Under the pieces are notes generated by a model. The model saw only the letters and a list, made by a program, of their open reading frames with translations, had not been told where the DNA came from and did not search any database. From Viridibacillus soli (GTDB lineage: Bacteria > Bacillota > Bacilli > Bacillales_A > Planococcaceae), in NCBI RefSeq assembly GCF_016612995.1, contig NZ_JAEOAH010000035.1, positions 1-64,000 of the forward strand: 64,000 nucleotides of DNA. The letters run 5' to 3'. Below are positions 46,285 through 56,511 of the stretch, one piece after another. A program made the position numbers and the translations under genes. Within the stretch, counting starts at the first letter, position 1. Each line of letters begins with the position of its first letter.

Positions 46285-46307
46285 ACCCGTTACAGATTAT
46301 TCACGGG
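46285..46307 (-). terminator. Terminator-like hairpin between secE and nusG
   Basis: Minus-strand CCCGT / ACGGG with a 13-base loop followed by six T residues, placed inside an operon that is normally co-transcribed. It would reduce or regulate transcription of nusG. Confidence 0.6.
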
Positions 46308-46336
46308 CTATTTCAAAAATATTAACATTAATTCAA

Positions 46337-46522
46337 TCATAAATCCAAATACATGCGGAATAATTTAGAAATCCCTAAATCTACTAACATGAAAAACGCA
46401 GCCATGAAAAGCAATGTTGAAACTACAACAATTGTATATTTCGTAAGCTCTTGGCGTTTAGGCCAGCTCGTTTTTCGCATTTCCGACATAACGCCGCGGA
46501 AAAAGCTATTAATCTTACCCAT
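46337..46522 (-). CDS. secE: Preprotein translocase subunit SecE
   Basis: A 61-aa SecE with one amphipathic helix (INSFFRGVMSEMRKTSWPKRQEL) and a single transmembrane helix (about 29-50). It clamps the two halves of SecY. It lies between rpmG and nusG, the conserved order. Confidence 0.95.
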   Translation of the reverse strand: MGKINSFFRGVMSEMRKTSWPKRQELTKYTIVVVSTLLFMAAFFMLVDLGISKLFRMYLDL

Positions 46523-46566
46523 CTAACTAACCCCCGAATAAAATCATATATACAAAGCGAATCGTA

Positions 46567-46716
46567 TTATCTAGTTTGTTTATGTAATGTATGTTCATTA
46601 CAGTGAGAACAATATTTTTTCAGTTCCATCCTTGCAGTTGTACTGTCCTTAGATGCAGGAAGTGAATAATTTCTTGTCCCACATTTTTCACAGCTAAGCA
46701 CGACTTTTTTTGCCAT
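46567..46716 (-). CDS. rpmG: 50S ribosomal protein L33
   Basis: bL33, 49 aa, of the zinc-binding form with two CxxC pairs (CEKC and CSHC). The start is ATG at 46716 after AAAAGGTGA; the frame to 46794 is an overlong extension. Zinc-free paralogues are usually under Zur elsewhere in the genome. Confidence 0.95.
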   Translation of the reverse strand: MAKKVVLSCEKCGTRNYSLPASKDSTTARMELKKYCSHCNEHTLHKQTR

Positions 46717-46802
46717 TTTATCACCTTTTCGGCATTTGTCCTTATAAAGACTAACACCTATCACAAATGCTGTCAACTTGCCTACAGCTAGCATTCTTGC
46801 AA

Positions 46803-47444
46803 TTATTCGATATCTAAATGACGTTCTAATTTCCGCTTCACTCGTTGTAAGGCATTGTCAATCGACTTCACATGCCTATTCAATTCGGCCGAAATTTCGT
46901 GATAAGATTGTCCATCTAAATATAGAGCCAACACTTGCCGTTCTAAATCACTTAATATTTCGCCAATTTTTTCTTCCATATAGCTAAATTCTTCACGATG
47001 AATAATAAGCTCCTCTGGATCGTCGACAACTGAGCCTGTTAACACGTCCATCAACGTGCGCTGGGACTCTTCGTCAAAAATTGGTTTGTCCAATGAGATG
47101 TATGAATTAAGTGGGATATGCTTTTGTCTAGTTGCAGTTTTTATAGCAGTGATGATTTGGCGTGTAATACAAAGTTCCGCAAAAGCTTTGAAGGAGGATA
47201 GCTTGTCTCCTTTAAAATCGCGAATAGCCTTATAAAGCCCAATCATACCTTCTTGCACAATATCCTCTTTATCAGCACCTATGAGAAAATACGACTTCAC
47301 CTTCATACGAACGAATGATTTATACTTCGTAATGAGGAAGTCTAACCCTTCACTATCACCACTATGGATCATTCCCACTAGCTCTTCGTCGGTATATTGC
47401 TCATATTGTTGCTGCTTCAAGTGTAAATGATCGCTAATAATCAA
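46803..47444 (-). CDS. sigH: RNA polymerase sigma-H factor
   Basis: Sigma-H, about 213 aa, directing early stationary-phase and sporulation genes. Region 2 contains YFLIGADKEDIVQEGMIGLYKAIRDF and LTSFKAFAELC-like KLSSFKAFAELCITRQIITAIKTATRQ; region 4 has the helix-turn-helix DGQSYHEISAELNRHVKSIDNALQRVKRKL. I choose the TTG at 47444, eight bases after GGAG; the GTG at 47453 overlaps the site. It is upstream of rpmG as in Bacillus. Confidence 0.94.
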   Translation of the reverse strand: MIISDHLHLKQQQYEQYTDEELVGMIHSGDSEGLDFLITKYKSFVRMKVKSYFLIGADKEDIVQEGMIGLYKAIRDFKGDKLSSFKAFAELCITRQIITAIKTATRQKHIPLNSYISLDKPIFDEESQRTLMDVLTGSVVDDPEELIIHREEFSYMEEKIGEILSDLERQVLALYLDGQSYHEISAELNRHVKSIDNALQRVKRKLERHLDIE

Positions 47445-47506
47445 TAGTATCACTCCAATTGCGCTAGCATTGTTAAACTAAGTATAACGGAATTGGAAAA
47501 TATCAG

Positions 47507-48025
47507 TCAATCATTCATTTTATTTCCTCTTCGCCATAGTTCAAACTTTGCTGCAATATCATCCCTTAATTGGATCTTAGAACTTGGCCTTTGCACTTGA
47601 ATATCTCTTACTGTTTGCGTTATTTTGGATTGTGTAGTTTGCATCTCTATTTCTAGTTCTCTAGCTGATTTTCTTAATGCCCCATGTCCGAAAATTACAT
47701 TTTGCTCCGTCATATCGGATGTTGCCACATAAATACGAACCCTTTTACCACTTAAAGAAGCCGTAAGCTTTTCGATTCGTTCATCCGCTGTTTCCTTCGC
47801 TCTCGTATATATAACTTCCACTTCATGTTGCACATTTTTGGTTTCAATTCCAGGTACGAGATACGCGTCAAAGATAACAATGACGCGCCATCCAGTATAC
47901 GCCTTATACTCTGCCATCATTTCAATCAGTCGGTCTCTCGCATCTATTAGCCTTTGCTCTTTTAATCTCCGGAGTTCTTCCCAAGCACCAATAATGTTAT
48001 AGCCATCAACCAACAGTATTTCCAT
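47507..48025 (-). CDS. yacP: NYN-domain ribosome-associated endoribonuclease YacP/Rae1
   Basis: A 172-aa PIN-like NYN domain protein: ILLVDGYNIIGAW gives the first catalytic Asp, and VIVIFDAYLVPG and VATSDMTEQ the others. In B. subtilis this protein (Rae1) enters the ribosomal A site and cleaves certain mRNAs during translation. The start is ATG at 48025, after AAGG; the GTG at 48034 is too close to it. It is 10 bases downstream of rlmB. Confidence 0.9.
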   Translation of the reverse strand: MEILLVDGYNIIGAWEELRRLKEQRLIDARDRLIEMMAEYKAYTGWRVIVIFDAYLVPGIETKNVQHEVEVIYTRAKETADERIEKLTASLSGKRVRIYVATSDMTEQNVIFGHGALRKSARELEIEMQTTQSKITQTVRDIQVQRPSSKIQLRDDIAAKFELWRRGNKMND

Positions 48026-48035
48026 GGCATTCACC

Positions 48036-48785
48036 TTATACTTCTTGGCGTTTACGCAATACTTCGTACATCAGTAAAGCAGCCGCTACTGATGCATTTA
48101 ATGATGTAACATGACCAACCATGGGTAAATTGTATAGGAAATCACATTTATCTTTTAGTAAACGGCTCATACCTTTTCCTTCGCTACCTATTATGACAGC
48201 TAGTGGCAGAGTAGCATCCATTTTACGATAATCCGCCGAACCTTTTGCATCTGTCCCTGCAATCCAAACACCACGTTTTTTTAATTCATCCACTGTTTGT
48301 GAAAGATTATTTACACGAACAGTTGGAATATGTTCAATTGCACCTGTAGATGCTTTTGCAACGACAGCAGTTAAACCTACCGCACGGCGTCTAGGAATAA
48401 TAATGCCATGAGCACCAACAGCATCTGCCGTTCTCATAATAGAGCCTAAATTATGCGGATCTTCTAATTCATCAAGAATCAGGAAAAACGGATCCTCCCC
48501 ACGACTTTCCGCTACTTTAAACAAATCATCTAATTCGGCATATTTATATGCAGCAACAGATGCGACGATTCCTTGGTGATTAGCATCTGTTAACTGATCT
48601 AATTTTTTCTTAGGAACGAATTGTACAATAATCCCTTGTTCTTTTGCTAACGCCAGAAGCTCTGTTAAGCTACCGTGTTGGACGCCTTCAGCAATCCAAA
48701 TTTTATTCATTTCTCTCTCTGCACGAAGTGCCTCTAATACTGGGTTTTTCCCAGCAATCATTTCATTTGACAGTTCTTCCGTCAT
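48036..48785 (-). CDS. rlmB: 23S rRNA (guanosine-2'-O-)-methyltransferase RlmB-type, SpoU family
   Basis: A 249-aa SPOUT enzyme: N-terminal L30e-like substrate-binding domain (about 1-80), then the knotted domain with LDELEDPHNLGSIMRTADAVG, IIGSEGKGMSRL and the N-terminal edge NASVAAALLMYEVLR. Position G2251 of 23S rRNA is the target of RlmB in E. coli; the Bacillus target is inferred. Its ATG overlaps the mrnC stop (TAATG). Confidence 0.92.
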   Translation of the reverse strand: MTEELSNEMIAGKNPVLEALRAEREMNKIWIAEGVQHGSLTELLALAKEQGIIVQFVPKKKLDQLTDANHQGIVASVAAYKYAELDDLFKVAESRGEDPFFLILDELEDPHNLGSIMRTADAVGAHGIIIPRRRAVGLTAVVAKASTGAIEHIPTVRVNNLSQTVDELKKRGVWIAGTDAKGSADYRKMDATLPLAVIIGSEGKGMSRLLKDKCDFLYNLPMVGHVTSLNASVAAALLMYEVLRKRQEV

Positions 48786-49210
48786 TATTTTGACACGCCT
48801 TTCTTTTCTTCAATAATCTCAATTGTATATTGAATGATTTCATTCACACGATCCATTTGACCTGTTAGATATAAACTGCCAAGTACAGCCTCATATGCTG
48901 AGCTGTAGCGGTATGTTTGGACATCGGTATTCTTTGGCACTGAGCCTGATTTTGCATTGCGACCACGTTTAAGGACAGCCATTTCTTCTTCTGAAAAATA
49001 CTCCTCATCCATCATTCTATGGATGACGCTTGACTGAGCTTTTGCGGAAACATAATGTGTTGCCTCTTTATGAAGAATATTGGGTTTGACACGCCCAGAG
49101 CGTAAGAGATGCTCACGTATTGCGATTTCCAATACGGCATCTCCCATATACGCCAACGCCAGTGCATTTAATTGTTTGACATCTTGGTTACGAAGCTCTC
49201 CCACCGCCAT
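48785..49210 (-). CDS. mrnC: Mini-ribonuclease III (MrnC)
   Basis: A nuclease with an RNase III domain but no dsRNA-binding domain, about 141 aa; it matures 23S rRNA ends in B. subtilis. Catalytic motif LALAYMGDAVLE includes the conserved acidic residues, and the second helix has YRYSSAYEAVLGSLYL. I place the start at ATG 49210, overlapping the cysS stop by one base; ATG 49225 would add five residues. Confidence 0.9.
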   Translation of the reverse strand: MAVGELRNQDVKQLNALALAYMGDAVLEIAIREHLLRSGRVKPNILHKEATHYVSAKAQSSVIHRMMDEEYFSEEEMAVLKRGRNAKSGSVPKNTDVQTYRYSSAYEAVLGSLYLTGQMDRVNEIIQYTIEIIEEKKGVSK

Positions 49211-50610
49211 TAACCCCGTTTCCATCTAATGCCTTGGCGTGTATCCTCTAAAATAATATTCATATCTTTTAGTTGATCACGAATTTCGTCAGCACGTTTA
49301 AAATCACGGTCTTTACGCGCTTGAATACGTTCTTCAATTAGCGCATCAATCTCTTCATCAAGCAATTCTTCTGCTACCTCTAATTCAATTCCAAGAACAT
49401 TAGCTAATACACGTAAAGTATCAGCAAATCTCGTTAATACTTCTTCATTCGTATTTTTTTCAAGTAAATATTTGTTGGCAGTTGCGGATAATTCAAATAA
49501 CATTGCAATTGCATTTGCCGTGTTGAAATCATCATCCATTGCTAATTCAAACTGTTCTTTTGTCGCTTCAATACTTGCTAACCACTCACCTTTTTCCTCG
49601 TTCAAATTAGCTGTTGCAGTTAAACGGTGCTTTAAGTTGTTGTAAGACGTACGAATACGTTCTAATCCCGTTGCAGCTGCTTCAACTAAATCTTGCGCAA
49701 AGTTAATTGGGTTACGGTAATGTACTGATAACACGAAGAAACGCAATACTTGTGGATCAATTTGTTGACGAATATCATGCACAAGGATGAAGTTGCCTAG
49801 TGATTTAGACATTTTTTCATTGTCAATATTGATATAACCATTATGCATCCAATAGTTTGCAAAAGCTTTGCCTGTGTAGGCTTCGGATTGAGCAATTTCG
49901 TTTTCATGATGAGGGAATGTTAAATCTTGCCCACCGGCGTGGATATCAATAGTATCACCAAAATGCTCATGTACCATTACAGAACATTCAATGTGCCAGC
50001 CAGGTCGGCCTTGGCCCCATGGACTTTCCCAAAAGATTTCACCTGGTTTAGCTGCTTTCCAAAGAGCAAAGTCTAATGCATCCTCTTTCTTGTCACCTGT
50101 TTCGATGCGAGCACCAACTTTTAAATCATCTACAGACTGATGAGAAAGTTTTCCATAACCGTCAAATTTACGCGGACGGTAATAAACATCTCCTTGAGAT
50201 TCATAGGCATAACCCTTATCGATTAACACAGCAATAAATTCGATGATTTCATCCATATGCTCAGTAACACGTGGATGTGCATCTGCTTTTTGGCATCCTA
50301 ATGCCGTAATATCTTCAAAATAAGCTTGAATAAAGCGATTTGTTAAATCTGATACATCTTCACCAAGCTCATTCGCCGCTTTAATAATTTTATCGTCAAC
50401 GTCTGTAAAGTTTGATACAAACGTTACGTCATAACCTTTATAAGTAAGGTAACGGCGCACTGTATCGTATACAATTACAGGACGAGAATTGCCGATATGA
50501 ATGTAGTTATAAACTGTCGGACCACATACATACATTCTCACTTTTCCTTCCTCGATTGGAACGAAATTCTCTTTCTGTCGCGTCAATGAGTTAAAAATTT
50601 GAATACCCAT
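49210..50610 (-). CDS. cysS: Cysteinyl-tRNA synthetase
   Basis: Class I synthetase, 466 aa. HIGH motif [11 protein letters not shown] near residue 32, zinc ligands including Cys at about 29 and [20 protein letters not shown], and the KMSKSLGN loop. It follows cysE by 6 bases and is controlled with it by the Cys T-box at 51285-51540. Confidence 0.97.
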   Translation of the reverse strand: MGIQIFNSLTRQKENFVPIEEGKVRMYVCGPTVYNYIHIGNSRPVIVYDTVRRYLTYKGYDVTFVSNFTDVDDKIIKAANELGEDVSDLTNRFIQAYFEDITALGCQKADAHPRVTEHMDEIIEFIAVLIDKGYAYESQGDVYYRPRKFDGYGKLSHQSVDDLKVGARIETGDKKEDALDFALWKAAKPGEIFWESPWGQGRPGWHIECSVMVHEHFGDTIDIHAGGQDLTFPHHENEIAQSEAYTGKAFANYWMHNGYINIDNEKMSKSLGNFILVHDIRQQIDPQVLRFFVLSVHYRNPINFAQDLVEAAATGLERIRTSYNNLKHRLTATANLNEEKGEWLASIEATKEQFELAMDDDFNTANAIAMLFELSATANKYLLEKNTNEEVLTRFADTLRVLANVLGIELEVAEELLDEEIDALIEERIQARKDRDFKRADEIRDQLKDMNIILEDTRQGIRWKRG

Positions 50611-50616
50611 GTCAAA

Positions 50617-51264
50617 TTACATCTCCTTTTTGCATTGTCCAATTTGTTGCTGAAGCTCTTCGATGCGCTGTTCTAGCGTTGAACAGCGCTCCTCTACTGG
50701 GTCAGGAATATTTTGGTGATCTAGTTTTTGCTTACTTTGCACTTTAATACCATCTTGAATAACAATTTTCCCTGGAATGCCCACAACTGTAGCATTTGGT
50801 GGTACAGCTTTTAATACTACAGAACCTGCGCCAATTTTGCTATTGGCACCAATTGTTATAGAACCGAGCACTTTAGCACCTGTAGCAACAAGTACATTAT
50901 CTTCAAGTGTCGGATGACGTTTACCCTTCTCTTTACCTGTACCACCAAGTGTAACACCTTGATATAATGTAACATCATTACCAATTTCACAAGTTTCACC
51001 AACTACAACACCCATACCATGGTCAATAAAGAAACGTCGACCAATTTTAGCACCCGGATGAATTTCGATCCCAGTGAAAAATCTGCTAATTTGAGAAATA
51101 ATACGTGCAATAAAATAAAATTTCCGCTTGTAAAACGCATGTGCCATGCGGTGTCCCCATACCGCATGCAAACCAGAATAAGTTAGCACAACTTCCAAAG
51201 TACTACGTGCTGCTGGATCATTTTCAAAAATTGTTGCAACATCTTCCCTCAAAGTTTTGAACAT
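50617..51264 (-). CDS. cysE: Serine O-acetyltransferase CysE
   Basis: First step of cysteine synthesis (serine + acetyl-CoA). The N-terminal helical domain is followed by left-handed hexapeptide repeats from about 65 to 165 with [22 protein letters not shown] and VTLGGTGK. At 215 aa it is near B. subtilis size (217). The C-terminus is a coiled-coil-like tail. It is first gene after the T-box. Confidence 0.95.
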   Translation of the reverse strand: MFKTLREDVATIFENDPAARSTLEVVLTYSGLHAVWGHRMAHAFYKRKFYFIARIISQISRFFTGIEIHPGAKIGRRFFIDHGMGVVVGETCEIGNDVTLYQGVTLGGTGKEKGKRHPTLEDNVLVATGAKVLGSITIGANSKIGAGSVVLKAVPPNATVVGIPGKIVIQDGIKVQSKQKLDHQNIPDPVEERCSTLEQRIEELQQQIGQCKKEM

Positions 51265-51284
51265 AAATTCAAAGCTCCCCTCTT

Positions 51285-51540
51285 TTTTTCAAAATAAAAA
51301 CGCCTCTGTCACATAGGACAGAGACGCTGGATATGCGCGGTTCCACTCTGGTTGGAAGTATTGTAAAAACACTTCCCGCTTAAGGTCTATAACGGCGACT
51401 AACCGACTGAGCCTACTTAACGTTCAACTCAGTGCTCAGAGGTGCATTTCTGCATTGCCTTGGCTCAGACCACTTTCAGCCGGTGATGGTCCTCTCTATA
51501 GAGCTTGCTCTACATACTTCTCCTCTTCAACGCTTTTTTA
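51285..51540 (-). promoter_or_regulatory. Cysteine-specific T-box leader of cysE-cysS
   Basis: The T-box sequence AGAGTGGAACCGCG is exact (51336-51349). It is followed by a strong terminator, GCGTCTCTGTCC / TGACAGAGGCG (51301-51326), with TTTTTATTTT. In Stem I the AGTA motif is near the 5' end, and the specifier is TGC (51444-51446) in GAAATGCACC. So uncharged tRNA-Cys should raise read-through into cysE-cysS. Boundary positions are approximate. Confidence 0.93.
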
Positions 51541-51588
51541 TCGATTGTAGCTTCATTTTACATTGAAGCTGAAAAAAAGCAAACTAAA

Positions 51589-53049
51589 TTACTTGATAAA
51601 TTGCTCGATGCGTTTAATAACTGTTTCCTTACCTAGTAGCGCAAGTGAGTCTGGAAGTTCTGGGCCGTGCATTTCACCGGTTGTAGCAACACGGATTGGC
51701 ATGAATAAGTTTTTACCTTTATGGCCCGTTTCTTTTTGCACTGCTTTGATTGAAGCTTTAATAGTAGCTGGTTCAAATTCTTCTAAGCCTTCTAGTTGCG
51801 CTTTGAATGAAGCCATTACTTCCGAAACTTGCTCACCAGCTAATATTTCTTTCTCTTCTTCATTATATGCAAGTTCCTCTGTAAAGAATAATTGAGATAA
51901 CTCAGCAATTTCAGCACCGTAACTCATTTGTTCATGATATAGGCCAATTAATTTAGAAGCCCATGCATGTTGTTCTTCAGTTAACTCTGCTGGTAATAGG
52001 CCTGCTTTTTGTAAATGTGGTAACGCAAGCTCTACCACTCCCTCATGAGATAACTTTTTAATGTATTGGTTATTCATCCATGTTAGTTTTTGTTTATCAA
52101 ACATAGATGGTGATTTAGAAAGACGTTTTTCATCGAATAAACGGATGAAGTCTTCTTTAGAGAAGATTTCTTCTTCGCCTTCCGGTGACCAGCCTAATAA
52201 ACCGAAGAAATTGAACATTGCTTCTGGTAAATAACCAAGATCACGATATTGCGAAACGAATTGGATAATCGATTCATCACGTTTTGATAATTTTTTGTGA
52301 TTTTCATTAACGATCAGAGTCATATGGCCATAGTGTGGTGCTTCCCAGCCGAATGCATCAAAAATCATTAATTGTTTTGGTGTGTTTGATAAATGTTCTT
52401 CCCCACGGAATACATGCGTCATTTCCATGAAGTGGTCATCTAATACAACAGCATAGTTGTAAGTAGGGATGCCGTTTGCTTTTACAAGTACCCAGTCGCC
52501 AACGTCTTTAGATTCGAATGATACTTCACCACGAACTAAATCGTCGAATTTGTAAGTAACACCTTCAGGAACACCCATACGAATCGTGAATGCTTCGCCG
52601 GTTGCTTCTCTCTCTGCAACTTCTTCAGCAGACAAGTGACGGCATTTACCATTGTACATTGGAGCTGCTACGCCATTTGACTTTTGCACTTCACGGTCAG
52701 CTTCTAATTCTTCTGGAGTACAGAAGCATTTATAAGCCATACCTTTGTCCATTAGTTGTTGTGCATGGTCACTGTAAATATCTAAACGTTCCATTTGACG
52801 ATAAGGTGCATAAGGGCCGCCGATATCAACTGATTCATCATACTCCATACCTAACCATTTTAAGTTATCTAATTGAGAAGCTTCGCCGCTCTCGATATTA
52901 CGTTCGATATCTGTATCTTCAATACGAACGATGAAATCTCCATTATGGTGTCTTGCGTATAAATAGTTAAATAGAGCTGTACGTGCGCCACCAATGTGTA
53001 AATGGCCTGTTGGGCTTGGTGCATAACGAACACGAACTTTTTTAGTCAT
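51589..53049 (-). CDS. gltX: Glutamyl-tRNA synthetase
   Basis: Class I synthetase, 486 aa. HIGH motif [16 protein letters not shown] and KLSKRDE. In Bacillales it is the non-discriminating enzyme that also charges tRNA-Gln. It sits between ispF and the cysE T-box. A short stem AGCTTCA/TGAAGCT lies after its stop at about 51548-51572 without a clear T-run. Confidence 0.97.
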   Translation of the reverse strand: MTKKVRVRYAPSPTGHLHIGGARTALFNYLYARHHNGDFIVRIEDTDIERNIESGEASQLDNLKWLGMEYDESVDIGGPYAPYRQMERLDIYSDHAQQLMDKGMAYKCFCTPEELEADREVQKSNGVAAPMYNGKCRHLSAEEVAEREATGEAFTIRMGVPEGVTYKFDDLVRGEVSFESKDVGDWVLVKANGIPTYNYAVVLDDHFMEMTHVFRGEEHLSNTPKQLMIFDAFGWEAPHYGHMTLIVNENHKKLSKRDESIIQFVSQYRDLGYLPEAMFNFFGLLGWSPEGEEEIFSKEDFIRLFDEKRLSKSPSMFDKQKLTWMNNQYIKKLSHEGVVELALPHLQKAGLLPAELTEEQHAWASKLIGLYHEQMSYGAEIAELSQLFFTEELAYNEEEKEILAGEQVSEVMASFKAQLEGLEEFEPATIKASIKAVQKETGHKGKNLFMPIRVATTGEMHGPELPDSLALLGKETVIKRIEQFIK

Positions 53050-53125
53050 GATAAAATCCTCCTAATTTGCGTATAAAAATTCACTTCGTCCATTTTACCA
53101 CTGGAAGTTTAAAAATTAAAGGAAG

Positions 53126-53602
53126 TCATTTTTTTATTAATAGAATGGTTGCCATTGAAGCAATCCCTTCTTCACGGCCTGTGAAACCTAACTTTTCAGT
53201 TGTTGTTGCTTTGACATTCACCTGAGAAGGTTCTGCATTCAAAAGTTCTGCAATTCGCTTACGCATAGGCTCAATATACGGGGCCATTTTAGGACGCTGG
53301 GCCATAATTGTGCAGTCAACATTACCAAGTACGTACCCTTTGTCTTCAACGATTTTCCATATATATTCTAAAAGCTTAGCAGAATCTGCATCTTTAAACG
53401 CGGGATCTGTATCAGGGAAATGACGACCGATATCACCTTCACCGATTGCACCTAATGCCGCATCAGTAACTGTGTGCAATAAAACATCAGCATCAGAATG
53501 GCCTACTAAACCTTTTTCATGAGGGATTGTAATACCTCCGATAATTAATGGTCTACCTTCTTCAAATGCATGTACATCAAATCCTTGTCCTACTCGAAAC
53601 AT
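53126..53602 (-). CDS. ispF: 2-C-methyl-D-erythritol 2,4-cyclodiphosphate synthase
   Basis: A 158-aa enzyme of the MEP isoprenoid pathway. The metal ligands are in GQGFDVH (Asp8, His10) and [10 protein letters not shown] (His42), and the [17 protein letters not shown] loop is intact. It follows ispD by 2 bases. Confidence 0.96.
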   Translation of the reverse strand: MFRVGQGFDVHAFEEGRPLIIGGITIPHEKGLVGHSDADVLLHTVTDAALGAIGEGDIGRHFPDTDPAFKDADSAKLLEYIWKIVEDKGYVLGNVDCTIMAQRPKMAPYIEPMRKRIAELLNAEPSQVNVKATTTEKLGFTGREEGIASMATILLIKK

Positions 53603-53604
53603 AG

Positions 53605-54303
53605 TTATCCTCCTATACGTTGGCTTAGAATAGCCTCTCCAAATATTAAATCTTCTTTAGTTGTTATTTTAACGTTTTCGTAGCTACTTTCAACAATATA
53701 AACAGTTTGTCCTAAACGTTCAACGAGCATTGCCTCATCTGTTCCTAAGAAATGCTCTCTCTCTGCAGCCTGCTCCGCCTCTTGTAAAAGTTCAAACTGG
53801 AATGCTTGAGGTGTTTGAATCATCCACAGACTTGAACGATCCACTGTCTCTACAATGACTCCATTTTCCACCTTTTTCATCGTATCCTTTGCGCGCACAC
53901 CTGCAATTACTGCTCCTTTTTCTTCCGCGGCTTCTACTAACTTGTGGATGACCGGGATTGTTATGAACGGTCTTGCTGCATCATGCACGAGCACAATTTC
54001 GCCATCTTCTATTTTTTGCACACAAGAGTACACGCTGTTTTGGCGTTCTGCTCCACCATTTGGCAACGCTTTTACTTTTGTAATATTATATTTTACAAGG
54101 AGTGATTGGATGAATGCTCGTTCCTCTGGCTTCACAGCTAACCAAATCCCTTTACATGCAGAATCCTGTTCAAAGACTTCAAGCGTATGGATTAAAATTG
54201 GCTTTTGGCTTAACTCTAAAAACAATTTGTTATGGCCAGCACCCATGCGCTTACCACTACCAGCTGCAGGCAAAATAACATCATATTTCTTCAAAATATT
54301 CAC
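53605..54303 (-). CDS. ispD: 2-C-methyl-D-erythritol 4-phosphate cytidylyltransferase
   Basis: Third enzyme of the MEP pathway, 232 aa. The CTP-binding start [17 protein letters not shown] and the VHDAARPF motif are conserved. The start is a GTG at 54303 with a close, weak AGGA site; TTG a few codons later is possible. A terminator-like stem lies just upstream. Confidence 0.93.
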   Translation of the reverse strand: MNILKKYDVILPAAGSGKRMGAGHNKLFLELSQKPILIHTLEVFEQDSACKGIWLAVKPEERAFIQSLLVKYNITKVKALPNGGAERQNSVYSCVQKIEDGEIVLVHDAARPFITIPVIHKLVEAAEEKGAVIAGVRAKDTMKKVENGVIVETVDRSSLWMIQTPQAFQFELLQEAEQAAEREHFLGTDEAMLVERLGQTVYIVESSYENVKITTKEDLIFGEAILSQRIGG

Positions 54304-54321
54304 GTCCTACTCATGGAAAAG

Positions 54322-54342
54322 GACAAGGCAAAATGCCCTGTC
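54322..54342 (-). terminator. Terminator-like hairpin between yacL and ispD
   Basis: Minus-strand GACAGGGC / GCCTTGTC, loop ATTTT, followed by CTTTTCC. It sits 20 bases before the ispD start, so read-through or a local promoter is needed for ispD. Confidence 0.5.
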
Positions 54343-54357
54343 TCTTTTAGTTTTCTA

Positions 54358-55464
54358 TTAAGCTGTTTTGCTATTGCTTTTCGGTTTTGCGAAAATCATA
54401 CGGCCAGCAGATGTTTGTAAAACACTCGTTACAACAACGACAATTGCTTGACCAATATAAGATTTCCCTTCTTCTACTACAATCATTGTACCATCATCTA
54501 AATAGGCAACACCTTGATTATGTTCTTTGCCATCTTTAATGACAACTACATGCATTTCTTCGCCCGGAATAACGACAGGCTTCACAGCATTGGCTAAATC
54601 ATTAATATTCAAGACAGAAACATTGTGTAGATCACATACTTTATTTAAATTAAAGTCATTTGTTAAAATTTGTCCGCTCATTTTCTTCGCTAGGCGTACT
54701 AATTTTAAATCCACTTCTTGAATATCATCAAAATCCACTTCTGTAATTAAAATATCGGATGATCGTTCATCCTGCAACGTTTTTAAAATATCAAGACCTC
54801 TACGACCTCGTGTACGTTTCAAAGTATCAGATGAATCTGCAATATGTTGCAATTCTGTTAATACAAATTGTGGAACGACTAGAATACCTTCAACAAAGCC
54901 AGTGCCTGATATATCTGCAATACGCCCATCAATAATAACACTCGTATCGAGTAGTTTATAAGATGGTGCAGGCGCTTCCAGAGCAACATCCTCTGCATTT
55001 TTCTTTTTGGACAAATTACTTGCTCTTGCCGATGAGAACACCTGAATTAATTCATCACGTTTTTTAAACCCTACCTGGAACCCTAAATAACCAAGGACAA
55101 TGGATAGTAAAAAGGGTAAGGGTACTACTGTCGTAAAAATTGCAAGTTGGATACTATCAATCGAAAACCCAATAAAATACGCAACTATTAATCCTACAAC
55201 CAACCCCAATGTACCAAATAACAAATCACCAACAGGGGCTTTCAATAACTTTTCCTCCATCCATCGAATAAAACGGACAAAGTAATCGGAAAATAAAAAC
55301 GAAAATCCGAATAAAATAATTGCACCGATTGTAACGGACACATACGGATTATTTAGCCATGGGTTTGAGGATAAATGAATGAATTCGTATAATGGCGGTA
55401 AGAATAGTAAACCCAACGTACCTCCGATAAATAAAAAAGCAATTTGAATAACTACTTTCAACAA
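54358..55464 (-). CDS. yacL: PIN/TRAM-domain membrane protein YacL
   Basis: About 368 aa: four N-terminal hydrophobic helices (to about 125), a PIN nuclease-like domain (LLDTSVIIDGRIADI at about 175, with further Asp in ILTNDFNLNKVC), and a C-terminal TRAM domain (VVIPGEEMHVVVIKDGKEHNQGVAYLDDGT). Its biochemical role is not established. Start is TTG at 55464, eight bases after GGGAGG, giving the family length; no ATG in frame supports a longer form. It normally follows disA, which is absent here. Confidence 0.9.
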   Translation of the reverse strand: MLKVVIQIAFLFIGGTLGLLFLPPLYEFIHLSSNPWLNNPYVSVTIGAIILFGFSFLFSDYFVRFIRWMEEKLLKAPVGDLLFGTLGLVVGLIVAYFIGFSIDSIQLAIFTTVVPLPFLLSIVLGYLGFQVGFKKRDELIQVFSSARASNLSKKKNAEDVALEAPAPSYKLLDTSVIIDGRIADISGTGFVEGILVVPQFVLTELQHIADSSDTLKRTRGRRGLDILKTLQDERSSDILITEVDFDDIQEVDLKLVRLAKKMSGQILTNDFNLNKVCDLHNVSVLNINDLANAVKPVVIPGEEMHVVVIKDGKEHNQGVAYLDDGTMIVVEEGKSYIGQAIVVVVTSVLQTSAGRMIFAKPKSNSKTA

Positions 55465-55773
55465 AATAGGCACCTCCCTTATAGTATCAATTATACATAG
55501 TTTCCCTTTTATTTGCTCGGCAAACCCCTTACTCAATTCGAAAGATTGAAATCCTACGTTTTTTCTACTTTATAGTGCTCTTCATCCGCACAAAACCAAT
55601 TTTTACGTAAAAACCTAACTTATAAATAACACAAAATATGCTCTATACTACAGAAATTCTTCTCGTTAACGACCTTCTTTTAGCCAAATCTTACATAACT
55701 GCTTTATATTCCCTGTAATCAGTTACAATTTTTGTATTCTAATAAATTCACAAAATGAAACAGGAGGATTTTT

Positions 55774-56427
55774 ATGAATCAGACAAAAGACATTAAAATC
55801 ACAACTGCAGATCCATCTGGTATTGGGCTTTTCGGACTCGCAATCGTCACACTTGTCGCCTCATCCCAGAAATTAGGTTGGACAGAAGGCGTAGGGCTCA
55901 TCATTCCTTGGGCAATTTTCCTAGGGGGTATTGCACAATTTTATGCATCTATACTCGATTCCAAACATAATAATACATTTGGTACTACTGCCTTTGGAGC
56001 TTATGGACTTTTTTGGATGGCCGTCGCAACATCTTGGTTCGTTCAATCTGGCGTTTTTGGCTTAACATTGCAAGAAAGCGTTGATGGACGTCAATTAGGC
56101 TTCGTTTACATAGGATACCTTGTTTTCACACTCTTTATGACGATTGGGGCTTTAGAAACGAATAAAGTATTATTCATCATCTTTTTCTTAATCAATTTCT
56201 TATTCGTTGGCTTATCGCTAAGTACACTCGGTATTATGGAACACGGTATGCATCTACTAGCTGCTTATTCTGAGCTTGGCATTGCTATCTTGTCACTATA
56301 CGGTGCGGGGGCTAATGTATTGAACAAACATTTTGGTTTCGAATTTTTACCAATAGGCAAGCCTTTCGGAATAATTACAAAACCAGCTGAAAAGGAAAAA
56401 GCTACTCAATTACGTACGACTAACTAA
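55774..56427 (+). CDS. Acetate uptake transporter, GPR1/FUN34/SatP family
   Basis: A 217-aa membrane protein with six hydrophobic helices. Family features: the N-terminal ADPSGIGLFGLAIVTL in place of NPAPLGL, and the LLGGIAQF-like IFLGGIAQFYASILD helix with the FGTTAFGAYGLFWM repeat. SatP-type proteins carry acetate or succinate with protons. AGGAGG precedes the ATG. It is the only plus-strand gene in this part and is convergent with radA, sitting where disA lies in other Bacillales. No cre site was seen. 55537-55773 upstream contains AT-rich promoter sequence only. Confidence 0.85.
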   Translation: MNQTKDIKITTADPSGIGLFGLAIVTLVASSQKLGWTEGVGLIIPWAIFLGGIAQFYASILDSKHNNTFGTTAFGAYGLFWMAVATSWFVQSGVFGLTLQESVDGRQLGFVYIGYLVFTLFMTIGALETNKVLFIIFFLINFLFVGLSLSTLGIMEHGMHLLAAYSELGIAILSLYGAGANVLNKHFGFEFLPIGKPFGIITKPAEKEKATQLRTTN

Positions 56428-56434
56428 ATGCTAT

Positions 56435-56504
56435 AGAAAAGCGACAGTCTATTTGAACAGCACCTCAATCGGAGGAGCTGTTCATTATAGCTGTCGCTTT
56501 TGTT
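56435..56504. terminator. Two-tier bidirectional terminator between satP-like gene and radA
   Basis: An outer stem AAAAGCGACAG / CTGTCGCTTTT and an inner stem GAACAGC / GCTGTTC form a long hairpin with flanking A/T runs suited to both directions. Confidence 0.8.
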
Positions 56505-56511
56505 CATTTCA

